Part shown: in pieces, positions 1-6,112 of the stretch
Layout of the letters: each line of letters opens with the position of its first letter
How positions within the stretch are numbered: the first letter of the stretch is position 1
Assembly: GCA_046154545.1 (NCBI GenBank)
Contig: JBJXGC010000311.1
Span: 1-15,032 of the forward strand
Direction: 5' to 3'
Length of the DNA: 15,032 nucleotides
From: JBJXGC01 sp046154545
Lineage (GTDB): Bacteria > Chloroflexota > Dehalococcoidia > Tepidiformales > Tepidiformaceae
The notes under the pieces: model-generated
Told to the model about the DNA's origin: nothing
Databases searched by the model: none
What the model saw: the letters and a program-made list of their open reading frames with translations, nothing else
Position numbers and translations under genes: made by a program

Positions 1-570
1 ATCATCGCCCTGGCTCCCACCCTGGTCGTCGCCAACAAGGAGGAGAACCGCAAGGAAGACATCCTTGCCCTCCGCGACGCAGGGCTCGACGTAATGTTGA
101 CCGACCCGAACACCGTGGGCGAGGCCGTGTCGATGGTCCGGGACCTTGGCGAGCGCCTTGGCCAGGCAGCGAAGGCGGAGTCACTCGCCAAGGAGACCGA
201 GGCCGCCGCCGCGGAGCCCGCCAGCGGCCCGCGCCCCCGCGTCTTCGTCGCCGTCTGGAAGGAGCCGTTGATGGGGCTCGGCCGCGACACCTATGGTCAC
301 GACCTCATCGGCGTTGCTGGCGCCGTGAACGTCCTCGGCAGCCGCCCCCGCTACCCTGAGCTCACGCGCGAAGAGCTCGCAAGCCTCCGTCCCGACCTGA
401 TCCTCCTCCCCGACGAGCCCTACCCGTTCGCTGCCGCCGACATCGAACTGTTCGCTCCCCTCGGGCCAACTAGCGTCATCGATGGCAAGCTGCTCTGGTG
501 GTACGGACCGCGGATGCCGGCCGCTATCCGCGAGCTGCGGCGGCTCTTCGCCGCGGTTGGTAGCGAATGA
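1..570 (+). CDS. Helical-backbone metal receptor / cobalamin-type ABC substrate-binding protein (3' part)
   Basis: The reading frame is open from the first base, so the gene begins outside the window; 189 residues are visible before TGA at 568. They cover the linker helix and C-terminal lobe of a class III (BtuF/FhuD-like) periplasmic-binding fold. VVANKEENRKED and TDPNTVGEAVSMVRDLG (about residues 9-48) match the end of the first lobe and the start of the connecting helix. An Ala/Glu-rich stretch follows, and then the second lobe begins at VFVAVWKEPLM (residue 81). The run through YGHDLIGVAGAVNVLG to LRPDLILLPDEPYPF is typical of the family. Known members bind cobalamin, haem or ferric siderophores for an ABC importer; the ligand cannot be read here and no permease or ATPase gene is in view. 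The stop overlaps the start of the next gene by 4 bases (ATGA), implying one operon. The family call is firm, the substrate unknown. Confidence 0.82.
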   Translation: MIALAPTLVVANKEENRKEDILALRDAGLDVMLTDPNTVGEAVSMVRDLGERLGQAAKAESLAKETEAAAAEPASGPRPRVFVAVWKEPLMGLGRDTYGHDLIGVAGAVNVLGSRPRYPELTREELASLRPDLILLPDEPYPFAAADIELFAPLGPTSVIDGKLLWWYGPRMPAAIRELRRLFAAVGSE

Positions 571-1514
571 AGCGGCTCGCGGCAGCAGCCCTGCTCACAG
601 CCGGGGGCCTCGGCCTGAGCGCCCTCGGCACCCGCCGGCTCCGGACGGTCAGTGACCATGGACCGGGCGGAGACGGGCCACCGGGCGCGGTCGCCTCCCT
701 CGACGGCGTCCGTGTGCATTACGTCGAAGAAGGTGAAGGAGCCGCCATCGTCCTGCTCCACGGCTTCGGCGCGAGCACCTTCAGCTGGCGTCACATCATC
801 CCCCTCCTCGCCGCGAACCATCGCGTCATCGCCATGGATCTCCCCGGGTTCGGCTTCAGCGACCGGAACTCGTCCATCGTCCTGGGCCAGCAGCGCCAGG
901 CGGAGCGCGTGGCCGCCCTCATGGCACACCTGGGCGTGGCCACCGCCACCGTCGTGGGGCACTCCATGGGCGGGGCCATCGCCCAACGGCTAGCCGTCAC
1001 CTTCCCCGGCCGGGTGGATCGGCTCATCCTCCTCGCCTCGATGGACGCGAGCGCGCCCTCCCCGTGGCGAGGCCGGTCCGCGGTCATCCGGGGCGCTGGC
1101 GCCGCCGGGTTCGGCGCCATGATAAAGCTGCCATCCCTGGCGGCCTGGATGTCGAAGAGGTCCCTCGCCAGGATGGCCTGGGACCATCGCACCGTGACCG
1201 CCGACACGGCCCGCGGGTACGTGACGCCCCTCCTGCTACCCGGCACCGCGGCCTGCCTCGCCCGCATGGCCGCGGACACGGCCCATGAACCGGCCGCCGA
1301 CCTCTCACGCCTCGCCGCGCCCACCCTCATCCTCAGCGGCGAAGCCGACCGCCTGGCGCCGCCAGCCTCAGGGCAGGCGATCGCGGGGAAGATCGCCCAG
1401 GCCCGGCACCTCACCGTCCAGCGGGCGGGCCACCTCCTCCTCGAGGAGCGACCCGAGGCCGTCGTCGAGGAGATCCTCGCCTTCCTCCACGAAGCGCCCG
1501 GCGCCGTCCCGTGA
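567..1514 (+). CDS. Alpha/beta hydrolase with N-terminal membrane anchor
   Basis: This 315-residue protein starts at the ATG overlapping the upstream TGA, an arrangement typical of translational coupling. Residues 4-20 are hydrophobic after MKR, so the N-terminus is probably an uncleaved anchor or a signal peptide. The rest is a complete alpha/beta-hydrolase fold. It has the oxyanion motif HGFG (65-68), DLPGFGFSDR (91-100), the nucleophile elbow GHSMGG (131-136, Ser133), the acid in SGEADRLAPP (Asp261) and the base in GHLLLEERPE (His289). Between about 160 and 240 lies the helical cap that sets substrate choice. All three catalytic residues are present, so an active esterase, lipase or related hydrolase is expected. 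The substrate cannot be told; family members also include C-C bond hydrolases and haloperoxidases. Coupling to a metal-receptor gene could hint at a siderophore or other ligand ester, but that is inference only. Confidence 0.88.
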   Translation: MKRLAAAALLTAGGLGLSALGTRRLRTVSDHGPGGDGPPGAVASLDGVRVHYVEEGEGAAIVLLHGFGASTFSWRHIIPLLAANHRVIAMDLPGFGFSDRNSSIVLGQQRQAERVAALMAHLGVATATVVGHSMGGAIAQRLAVTFPGRVDRLILLASMDASAPSPWRGRSAVIRGAGAAGFGAMIKLPSLAAWMSKRSLARMAWDHRTVTADTARGYVTPLLLPGTAACLARMAADTAHEPAADLSRLAAPTLILSGEADRLAPPASGQAIAGKIAQARHLTVQRAGHLLLEERPEAVVEEILAFLHEAPGAVP

Positions 1515-1532
1515 TGCGAACCTGATGAGGAG

Positions 1533-1581
1533 TCGCGGCCCTCCGTGGCCGCGGGTGGCCGCACCCCGGCCGAGCTGTCCC
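1533..1581 (+). repeat. Intergenic hairpin repeat, direct copy 1 (49 bp)
   Basis: This 49-bp unit recurs exactly at 1605-1653, 72 bp downstream, and its first part recurs inverted at 1713-1740. Inside it CGCGGCC (1534-1540) pairs with GGCCGCG (1547-1553) around a 6-base loop, and a second short GGCC/GGCC pairing follows. It lies just after the hydrolase stop in the gap between two convergent genes, a usual place for REP-like elements and for transcription termination. Confidence 0.85.
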
Positions 1582-1604
1582 ACAAACTCCCGCCCGCCCA
1601 GGAA

Positions 1605-1653
1605 TCGCGGCCCTCCGTGGCCGCGGGTGGCCGCACCCCGGCCGAGCTGTCCC
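1605..1653 (+). repeat. Intergenic hairpin repeat, direct copy 2 (49 bp)
   Basis: This is an exact copy of 1533-1581. The bases between the two copies (1582-1604) and after the second copy are unrelated, so the 49-bp unit itself, not a larger duplication, is what was copied. The 7-bp GC-only stem with its 6-base loop is preserved. Confidence 0.85.
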
Positions 1654-1712
1654 CCAACGCCGCGGCGGCGTCCCCCGGCGGCCCATCGTATCGGTTCGCG
1701 GACCATGGCACC

Positions 1713-1740
1713 CCACCCGCGGCCACCGAGGGCCGCGACT
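1713..1740 (-). repeat. Intergenic hairpin repeat, inverted partial copy
   Basis: These 28 bases match the reverse complement of 1531-1558 with a single difference. The difference falls in the 6-base loop, so the stem CGCGGCC (1718-1724) with GGCCGCG (1731-1737) stays perfect. That pattern suggests the fold, rather than the exact sequence, is kept. Confidence 0.75.
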
Positions 1741-1743
1741 CCT

Positions 1744-1769
1744 GGGAGCCGGCTAAGCTCCCGGCTCCC
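1744..1769 (-). terminator. Hairpin over the nagA stop codon, possible terminator
   Basis: GGGAGCCGG (1744-1752) pairs perfectly with CCGGCTCCC (1761-1769) around an 8-base loop that holds the nagA TAG stop. No T-run follows on the minus strand, so an intrinsic terminator is not assured; the fold could instead protect the 3' end of the mRNA. Confidence 0.35.
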
Positions 1770-2919
1770 GCGCGTCGAAGGCCACCTCGCCCCGGCAGAC
1801 CGTCACCTGGACCCGGAGGGCGGCGTCCAGGAGGACGATATCGGCGTCGAACCCCGGCACGAGCGCGCCTTTCCGTTGCCCCGCCCCCGCTACCCGTGCC
1901 GGGTTTGCGGCACAGAGGCGGAACGCTCCGGCCGGGTCGATCCCCAGGAAGGACACGGCGTTGCGAAAGTGCTGGTCCATCGTCGCCACGCTGCCGACGA
2001 TCGTGCCATCCGCCCGCATCGCCTTGGCCCCCGACACTTCCACAGCCTGCCCACCGAAGGTGCCAGACGAAACGGCCGTGCCGGCGATGTGGAGGTTGTC
2101 GGTGACCACCACCATCCGTTGCGGCCCGAGCACGCGGTAGGCCATGCGCAACAGCTCCGGGGCCACGTGGGCGCCATCGCAGATCAGCTCGCAGGTCGCC
2201 GCGTCCTCGATCAGGGCCGCTACCGCCGGCCCCCCCTCGCGCTGATGGATGGGGCGCATCGCGTTGAAGAGGTGGGTGACATGCGTGATCCCCGCGGCGA
2301 AGCCGGCGGCCGCCTCGTCCGCCATCCCGTCGGTGTGGCCCATCGCCGCGATCGCCCCCGAACCGGTCACGGCGCCGACGAGTTCCAGGGCGCCGGGCAA
2401 CTCGGGCGCCAGGGTCACCTGGCGGATGGCCCCGCCCGCCGCCCGCTGGTGGCGCTCAAACTCGGCCGGGTCGGGCGGGCGAAGCATCCGCGGGTGAAAG
2501 GCACCCATCCGCAGCGGGTTGATGAACGGCCCCTCGAGGTGGAAGCCTAATGGCTCCGCCCCACCGCCGCAGCCGATGGCCGGCGCCAGGCCCGCAAACA
2601 CCGCCGTCGTCTCACTCGCATCGCGGCCAATGGTGCTCACCAGGAACGACGTAACGCCGTTCCTTGGCGCCCATGCAGCATATGCCCGCACCGCCTCAGC
2701 GTTGCTGCCAAAGAAAGAGTGGCCCCCGCCGCCATGGACGTGGACATCGATGAACCCCGGCCCCGCCTGGAGGCCTTCAGCCTCGACGACCGTGGCGGAC
2801 GGCGCCTCAATGCCCCGCCCCACGGCCACAATCCGCGCCCCCTCGCAAAGGATCTCCATCCGCGCCGGGCCAGCAGCGAGCTGGACGGTCGCGCCCCGAA
2901 TCAGCAGTTGTCCCGCCAT
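1753..2919 (-). CDS. nagA: N-acetylglucosamine-6-phosphate deacetylase
   Basis: NagA removes the acetyl group from N-acetylglucosamine 6-phosphate in the cytoplasm, feeding amino-sugar catabolism and cell-wall recycling. The 388-residue product has the usual family length (about 380). Amidohydrolase-fold landmarks are in order: PGFIDVHVHGGGG with metal-site His60 and His62, FHLEGPF with metal ligand Glu129, GHTDG with His195, HLFNAM with His216, DGAHVAP with His251, the catalytic Asp in VVTDN (Asp274), and the C-terminal GSVATMDQHFRNAV and NPARVAG segments. TDN replaces the more common TDA or TDG after the catalytic Asp, a mild change. The ATG at 2919 is preceded by GAGG at a suitable distance. 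No nagB, nagK or sugar transporter gene is adjacent, so the gene stands alone here. Its 3' end faces the plus-strand hydrolase across the repeat cluster. Confidence 0.93.
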   Translation of the reverse strand: MAGQLLIRGATVQLAAGPARMEILCEGARIVAVGRGIEAPSATVVEAEGLQAGPGFIDVHVHGGGGHSFFGSNAEAVRAYAAWAPRNGVTSFLVSTIGRDASETTAVFAGLAPAIGCGGGAEPLGFHLEGPFINPLRMGAFHPRMLRPPDPAEFERHQRAAGGAIRQVTLAPELPGALELVGAVTGSGAIAAMGHTDGMADEAAAGFAAGITHVTHLFNAMRPIHQREGGPAVAALIEDAATCELICDGAHVAPELLRMAYRVLGPQRMVVVTDNLHIAGTAVSSGTFGGQAVEVSGAKAMRADGTIVGSVATMDQHFRNAVSFLGIDPAGAFRLCAANPARVAGAGQRKGALVPGFDADIVLLDAALRVQVTVCRGEVAFDAREPGA

Positions 2920-2973
2920 CGGCCATCCTCAATGCCCCGCGCAGCTCCCGTCTCCCATACCCGCGGGTACCCA

Positions 2974-3015
2974 CCTAATAGCTAACAGCTAACAGCTAGT
3001 TGCTAGCAGCTAGCA
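2974..3015. repeat. Tandem 7-bp repeat (GCTARCA type)
   Basis: Five back-to-back heptamers run from 2981 to 3015: GCTAACA, GCTAACA, GCTAGTT, GCTAGCA, GCTAGCA. A degenerate sixth unit (CCTAATA) precedes them. The array sits between the stop of the small exported-protein gene and the nagA start, in what would be the nagA leader. It is much more AT-rich than its surroundings. Confidence 0.8.
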
Positions 3016-3028
3016 GCCCTACGGCTGC
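3013..3028 (-). terminator. Small hairpin at the end of the exported-protein operon
   Basis: GCAGCC (3013-3018) pairs with GGCTGC (3023-3028) around a 4-base loop that contains the TAG stop. The heptamer array follows on the minus strand rather than a T-run, so termination is only possible, not shown. Confidence 0.25.
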
Positions 3029-3360
3029 GTCCCATCCGTGGCGACGTGCGGGAGCAGCCGCTTGAACTTCTCCTGGCCGCCCCCGCCGTAGAAGCCGCTG
3101 GCGACGCTGTACGCCCCGCCAGTCGAGGCTCCCGTCAGCGGCTGGCCGATGACGCCCGTCGTCGCGAAGGTCCCGCCTGAGGACGTACCCCCCGCGTTCA
3201 ACGCCCGGAAGGAGAGCTCCCAGCCGCTGGCCGATTGGGCCACCACCGTCACCACGACGGCCACGGCCGCCACGACTGCGCCGCTGGCTGCGACGAGTCG
3301 CCGCCGCCGCTGGTTGAAACGCCCGGGCGCCCGCGCCCGCGATTCGGTCGGGTTACGCAT
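3019..3360 (-). CDS. Small exported or membrane-anchored glycine-rich protein
   Basis: This 113-residue protein has a strongly basic N-terminus (FNQRRRR), a single hydrophobic segment at about 22-42 (signal peptide or anchor), and a Gly/Ser/Thr-rich body. The body carries ALNAGGTSSGGTF, GVIGQPLTG and GGAYSVASGFYGG, a GG-T-S-GG / IGQP / GG-Y-S-GF pattern that I recognise from exported proteins of Chloroflexota and Planctomycetes with no known function. The tail FKRLLPHVA is hydrophobic. I chose ATG 3360 because AGGTGA lies 5 bases upstream and overlaps the stop of the preceding gene. A GTG at 3369 would add three residues and abut that stop directly. Either way, translation is coupled to the upstream exported protein, so the two products probably act together at the surface. 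No enzyme motif is visible. Confidence 0.75.
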   Translation of the reverse strand: MRNPTESRARAPGRFNQRRRRLVAASGAVVAAVAVVVTVVAQSASGWELSFRALNAGGTSSGGTFATTGVIGQPLTGASTGGAYSVASGFYGGGGQEKFKRLLPHVATDGTQP

Positions 3361-3369
3361 GGCGCTCAC

Positions 3370-4386
3370 CTACTGCTTGATCACGAGGACGTTGAAGGTC
3401 GTACTGGCTGGGATAACGACGCCGTTGGTCGCGTAGATCACCCACTTGCCCGCCGAGCACTTCGGGTCGGTCGTGAGGCCGTCCGTGTCGTAGACCACGG
3501 CGAAGCCCGCCGGGCCGGACGAGGTGGTGATCCCGTTCAGGGTGACGATGAGGATGGCGGCCGAGTCACCGTTCGTGAGCGGGTTGTCGATGAAGGTGCC
3601 GGTGTTCGGCAGGGCGTTCACCTCGCAGCGGTTGGCCGCCGTGTGGACGAAGGCCGACCGGTTTCCGGAGACCTTGATGGCACCGTCGATGTTGATGCCG
3701 GTCGAGCCCTTGAACTCGCCCCCGGTGCCGTCCGCGGCGGAGGACTCACCCCGGATCGCCGGCCCCGCACCCGCATTGGTCGCGAGGATGGCGGGCGCCG
3801 GCGTGGCCGTGCTCGTTGTCAGCCGGCGGGCGATGAGGGCCGAGCCTGTACCCGTCGACGAGCTGCTCACGTCCATCACGGCGGCCGTCGCCGTCGCCTC
3901 AGCCGCCCCGGTGAAAGGCAGGGCGATGGGCGCCTTCTTCGCGTACAGCGCGTAGGGCGCGGCGGTTATCGGCTGGCGTGGCGAGAGCACCGTGTAAGTG
4001 CCCGTGGACGTCCCCGTCCGCACCCCGATCTCCAGCCAGCGCGCGTCGCCGTTGAAGGCCGTCGCCCCGAAGTCGAGGTCCACGGAGAACACACCGTTCG
4101 TCACCTGGACGTTGTCCTTCGTCACGACCGTCGATCCCACCACCTGGGCGCCGCCGGTGACGGCGTCATAGAGGATGAACTGGAGGTCATACTGGGCGTT
4201 CGCCGCCGCGTTGTTCTCGGTCAGGCGCCCCTGGTAGGTGAAGGCGTCGCTCGCGGCGGTCGCCGCCTGGTAGACCGGGGCGGGGCTGGCCGGTGGGCTG
4301 GCGCTCCCGAAGGCGGTCGCCACCGGGATCGCCAGCAGCAGCGCACCCCCGGCGACGATCGAGATCATGGTTCGTTTGTGGCGCAT
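3370..4386 (-). CDS. Secreted surface protein with YQGRL/SPRQP domain and DUF7452-like C-terminus
   Basis: The frame stays open up to 4461, but ATG 4386 has GGAGGT 6 bases upstream and starts a clear signal peptide (MRHKRTM, then a hydrophobic core to about residue 28), giving 338 residues. Residues 48-150 form a beta-rich domain running from FTYQGRL through YDLQFILYDA, NGVFSVDLDFG and GDARWLEIGVR to LSPRQPITAAPYALYA. I know this pattern from secreted proteins often labelled tail-fibre-domain proteins in Chloroflexota, Planctomycetes and relatives. A low-complexity Ala/Ser/Thr/Gly middle (about 155-240) follows. The C-terminal part (about 245-338) contains SAFVHTAANRCEV, FIDNPLTNGDSAAILIVTLN, KWVIY and TFNVLVIK, resembling the DUF7452 type recalled from memory. 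Two cysteines (254 and 310) could form a disulfide. A structural or adhesive surface role is plausible but unproven. It is the first gene of a two-gene operon with the small exported protein. Confidence 0.8.
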   Translation of the reverse strand: MRHKRTMISIVAGGALLLAIPVATAFGSASPPASPAPVYQAATAASDAFTYQGRLTENNAAANAQYDLQFILYDAVTGGAQVVGSTVVTKDNVQVTNGVFSVDLDFGATAFNGDARWLEIGVRTGTSTGTYTVLSPRQPITAAPYALYAKKAPIALPFTGAAEATATAAVMDVSSSSTGTGSALIARRLTTSTATPAPAILATNAGAGPAIRGESSAADGTGGEFKGSTGINIDGAIKVSGNRSAFVHTAANRCEVNALPNTGTFIDNPLTNGDSAAILIVTLNGITTSSGPAGFAVVYDTDGLTTDPKCSAGKWVIYATNGVVIPASTTFNVLVIKQ

Positions 4387-4426
4387 GGGGACACCTCCGT
4401 GTGATAGGACGCAAAACTGCACCCCC

Positions 4427-4458
4427 AGTATAGCGCGGATCTTCCCGTAACGCGTCAA
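4427..4458 (-). promoter_or_regulatory. Possible promoter for the exported-protein operon
   Basis: On the minus strand TTGACG (4453-4458) and TATACT (4427-4432) resemble -35 and -10 boxes and precede the start codon by about 40 bases. The 20-bp spacing is longer than the sigma-70 optimum of 17, so the -10 match is more trustworthy than the pair. Confidence 0.35.
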
Positions 4459-4502
4459 CACGCATTATCAATTAACAACCGGTGATCAGAGAGATTACCG
4501 CG

Positions 4503-4531
4503 TTGACCCTTTCCGGGCGCAACGGTACGTT
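4503..4531 (+). promoter_or_regulatory. Probable sigma-70-type promoter of mgtE
   Basis: TTGACC (4503-4508) and TACGTT (4526-4531) are separated by 17 bp and would start transcription near 4538, about 40 bases before the mgtE ATG. The short leader begins with a small hairpin, GCCCC/GGGGC at 4538-4550, but is far too short for an M-box magnesium riboswitch. Confidence 0.42.
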
Positions 4532-4578
4532 CGGGAAGCCCCCCAGGGGCGCCTTTATGTGTACAGGGAACGCGCGCG

Positions 4579-5925
4579 ATGGCAGACGAGGACGTCGTCC
4601 AGGGACTGGTGGACGACGCCCGCACCCTCATTTCGGATGGGGAGTGGGCGAAGGCCGTTGCGCTTGTCACCAGCCTCCACCCCGCTGACCTCGTCGATCT
4701 CGTCCTCGCCCTCGACGATCGCGACCGCCAGGAATTAATCCGGCACCTCCCCACCGACATCACCGGCCAGCTCTTCGAATACGTCGAAGACGATGAGATC
4801 CGGGGCCTCATCGAGGCCGTCGGCCTCGGCGAACTCCCCGCCGTCCTCGAAGAGACCCCCGATGACGTTGCTGCCGACGTCATCCAGCAGCTCGAGCCGG
4901 GCGAGCGCGCAGAGGCCCTCGCCGCCCTCGACCGCGAAGAAGTCACCGACCTCATGCAGTACGAGGACGAATCCGCCGGCGGCATCATGACCACCGGCTT
5001 CGTCCAGCTCAACCAGCAGCTCACCGTCGCCCAGGCCCTCGACTACCTTCGCCAGCTCCGGCCGTCATCCGACAAGGCCTACTACCTGTACATCACCGAC
5101 CAGGAACGCCGTCTCCAGGGCGTCGTCAGCATCCGGGACCTCGTGGTCGCGCCGCCGCAGACCCGCCTTGCCGAGATCACCCAGCACGACGTCCACGCCG
5201 TCTCGACCAGCACCGACCAGGAAGAGGTGGCGCGCCTCCTTCAGCGTTACAACCTGCTTGCCGTCCCTGTCGTCGATGAAGAGGGCCGCCTCGAGGGCGT
5301 AACCACCGCCGACGACCTCATCGACGTCCTCCAGGAAGAAGCGACCGAGGACATGTACCGGATGGTCGGCCTCGACGAGGAGGAGACGCGGCTTACTCCC
5401 CTCCGCCAGACGATCAGGTTGCGCCTGCCCTGGCTGGTCGTGAACCTCGCCACCGCCTTCGTCAGCACCATCGTCCTCCTCGTCTTCCAGGGCACCGTGG
5501 AACGGGCGGCCGTGCTCCTCGCCTTCGTCCCCGCCATCGCCAACCAGGCAGGCGTCACCGGCACGCAGACGGCGACGATCACCGTCCGCTCGATCGCCCT
5601 CGGCGAAGCCCGTTCGCCGCTCGCCCGCGCGCTCTCGCGGGAGTGGGCCGTGGGCATGATCAACGGGCTGACGGTCGGACTGTTGCTCGCCACCGTAGCG
5701 CTCGTCTTCGAACGGAACCTCACCCTCAGCATCATCCTGCTGGTGGCGATGGCCTCTGCCAGCGCGGCCGCCGGCCCGATTGGCCAGACCGTGCCACTGG
5801 TCCTCCGCCTCCTCCGCGCTGACCCCGCGCTCTCGTCCAGCATCTTCGTGACCATGTTCACGGACGGGATCAGCTACTTCCTGGCGTTGTCGCTCGCCAC
5901 CCTGCTCATCACGCAGCTCGAATAG
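4579..5925 (+). CDS. mgtE: Magnesium transporter MgtE
   Basis: MgtE is a dimeric inner-membrane Mg2+ channel whose cytoplasmic domains sense Mg2+ and close the pore. At 448 residues it is full length. The acidic N domain (about 25-130) contains ALDDRDRQELIRHLP and the other helical repeats. Two CBS domains follow (about 135-192 and 198-255; YEDESAGGIMTT, LLAVPVVDEEGRLEG). The plug helix comes next (to about 278) and then five membrane segments from about 283 to 446. The acidic residue of the central metal site is kept in MFTDGISYFLAL (Asp429). The pore segment reads VPAIANQAGVTGTQTATITVR, where the family usually has a GN before the xGxQ, so the Asn is Val here. AGGGA lies 9 bases before the ATG. 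The gene stands alone and converges on the tRNA-His gene 32 bp away. The family call is secure; ion choice rests on homology. Confidence 0.93.
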   Translation: MADEDVVQGLVDDARTLISDGEWAKAVALVTSLHPADLVDLVLALDDRDRQELIRHLPTDITGQLFEYVEDDEIRGLIEAVGLGELPAVLEETPDDVAADVIQQLEPGERAEALAALDREEVTDLMQYEDESAGGIMTTGFVQLNQQLTVAQALDYLRQLRPSSDKAYYLYITDQERRLQGVVSIRDLVVAPPQTRLAEITQHDVHAVSTSTDQEEVARLLQRYNLLAVPVVDEEGRLEGVTTADDLIDVLQEEATEDMYRMVGLDEEETRLTPLRQTIRLRLPWLVVNLATAFVSTIVLLVFQGTVERAAVLLAFVPAIANQAGVTGTQTATITVRSIALGEARSPLARALSREWAVGMINGLTVGLLLATVALVFERNLTLSIILLVAMASASAAAGPIGQTVPLVLRLLRADPALSSSIFVTMFTDGISYFLALSLATLLITQLE

Positions 5926-5957
5926 GACGGCGCGATCAATCGGGGAGAGGGCGGAAT

Positions 5958-6034
5958 TGGGGCGAACGAAGGGATTTGAACCCTCGATCTCCTGGGCCAC
6001 AACCAGGCGCTTTAACCACTAAGCTACGCCCGCC
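5958..6034 (-). tRNA. tRNA-His (anticodon GUG) with encoded CCA
   Basis: Read on the minus strand, all four arms fold. The acceptor GCGGGCG (6027-6033) pairs with CGTTCGC (5962-5968) with two G-U pairs. The D stem is GCTT/AAGC. The anticodon stem CCTGG/CCAGG has loop TTGTGGC, with GTG at 5998-6000. The T stem is GAGGG/CCCTT with loop TTCAAAT. The extra G at position -1 (6034) faces C73 (5961), the identity pair of histidine tRNAs, and CCA is encoded at 5958-5960. A TACGAT -10-like hexamer lies upstream at 6051-6056 with no convincing -35. No integrase or att-like duplication is seen nearby. Confidence 0.96.
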
Positions 6035-6080
6035 ACGCGACAGAGGAGCGATCGTAGCAAAACCACCGCCAACGCGCGAT

Positions 6081-6112
6081 GGCCGGGCCGCGCCCAACCG
6101 CTTATCCCGGCC
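6081..6112 (-). terminator. Possible terminator hairpin after phoU
   Basis: GGCCGGG (6081-6087) pairs with CCCGGCC (6106-6112) around an 18-base loop that can itself pair as GGGC/GCCC. It touches the phoU stop codon and is the only fold seen at the end of the pst operon. A T-run (GGTTTTG) comes only later on the minus strand, so the call is weak. Confidence 0.3.

Noticed and set aside
1285..2550. 421-codon open frame on the plus strand across the end of the hydrolase gene and antisense to nagA
   Set aside because: It is rich in Arg and Pro with no domain, and arises because GC-rich DNA has few stops opposite a real gene; nagA on the other strand has all family motifs.
2974..3015. CRISPR array
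   Set aside because: The units are 7 bp with no spacers, and no cas genes are present.
3235..4404. 389-codon plus-strand frame antisense to the exported-protein genes
   Set aside because: The composition is Arg/Gly/Asp-rich without a recognisable domain, and the opposite strand has signal peptides, ribosome-binding sites and known domains.
4387..4461. Upstream start for the large exported protein (25 extra residues)
   Set aside because: It would hide the signal peptide behind a non-signal stretch and would cover the likely promoter; ATG 4386 has GGAGGT at 6 bases.
4538..4578. Magnesium riboswitch (M-box) before mgtE
   Set aside because: The leader from the predicted promoter is only about 40 bases and contains one small hairpin, far less than an M-box.
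5958..6034. tRNA-His as an integration site of a mobile element
   Set aside because: There is no integrase, no repeated tRNA end and no foreign gene beside it; both sides are ordinary chromosomal genes.
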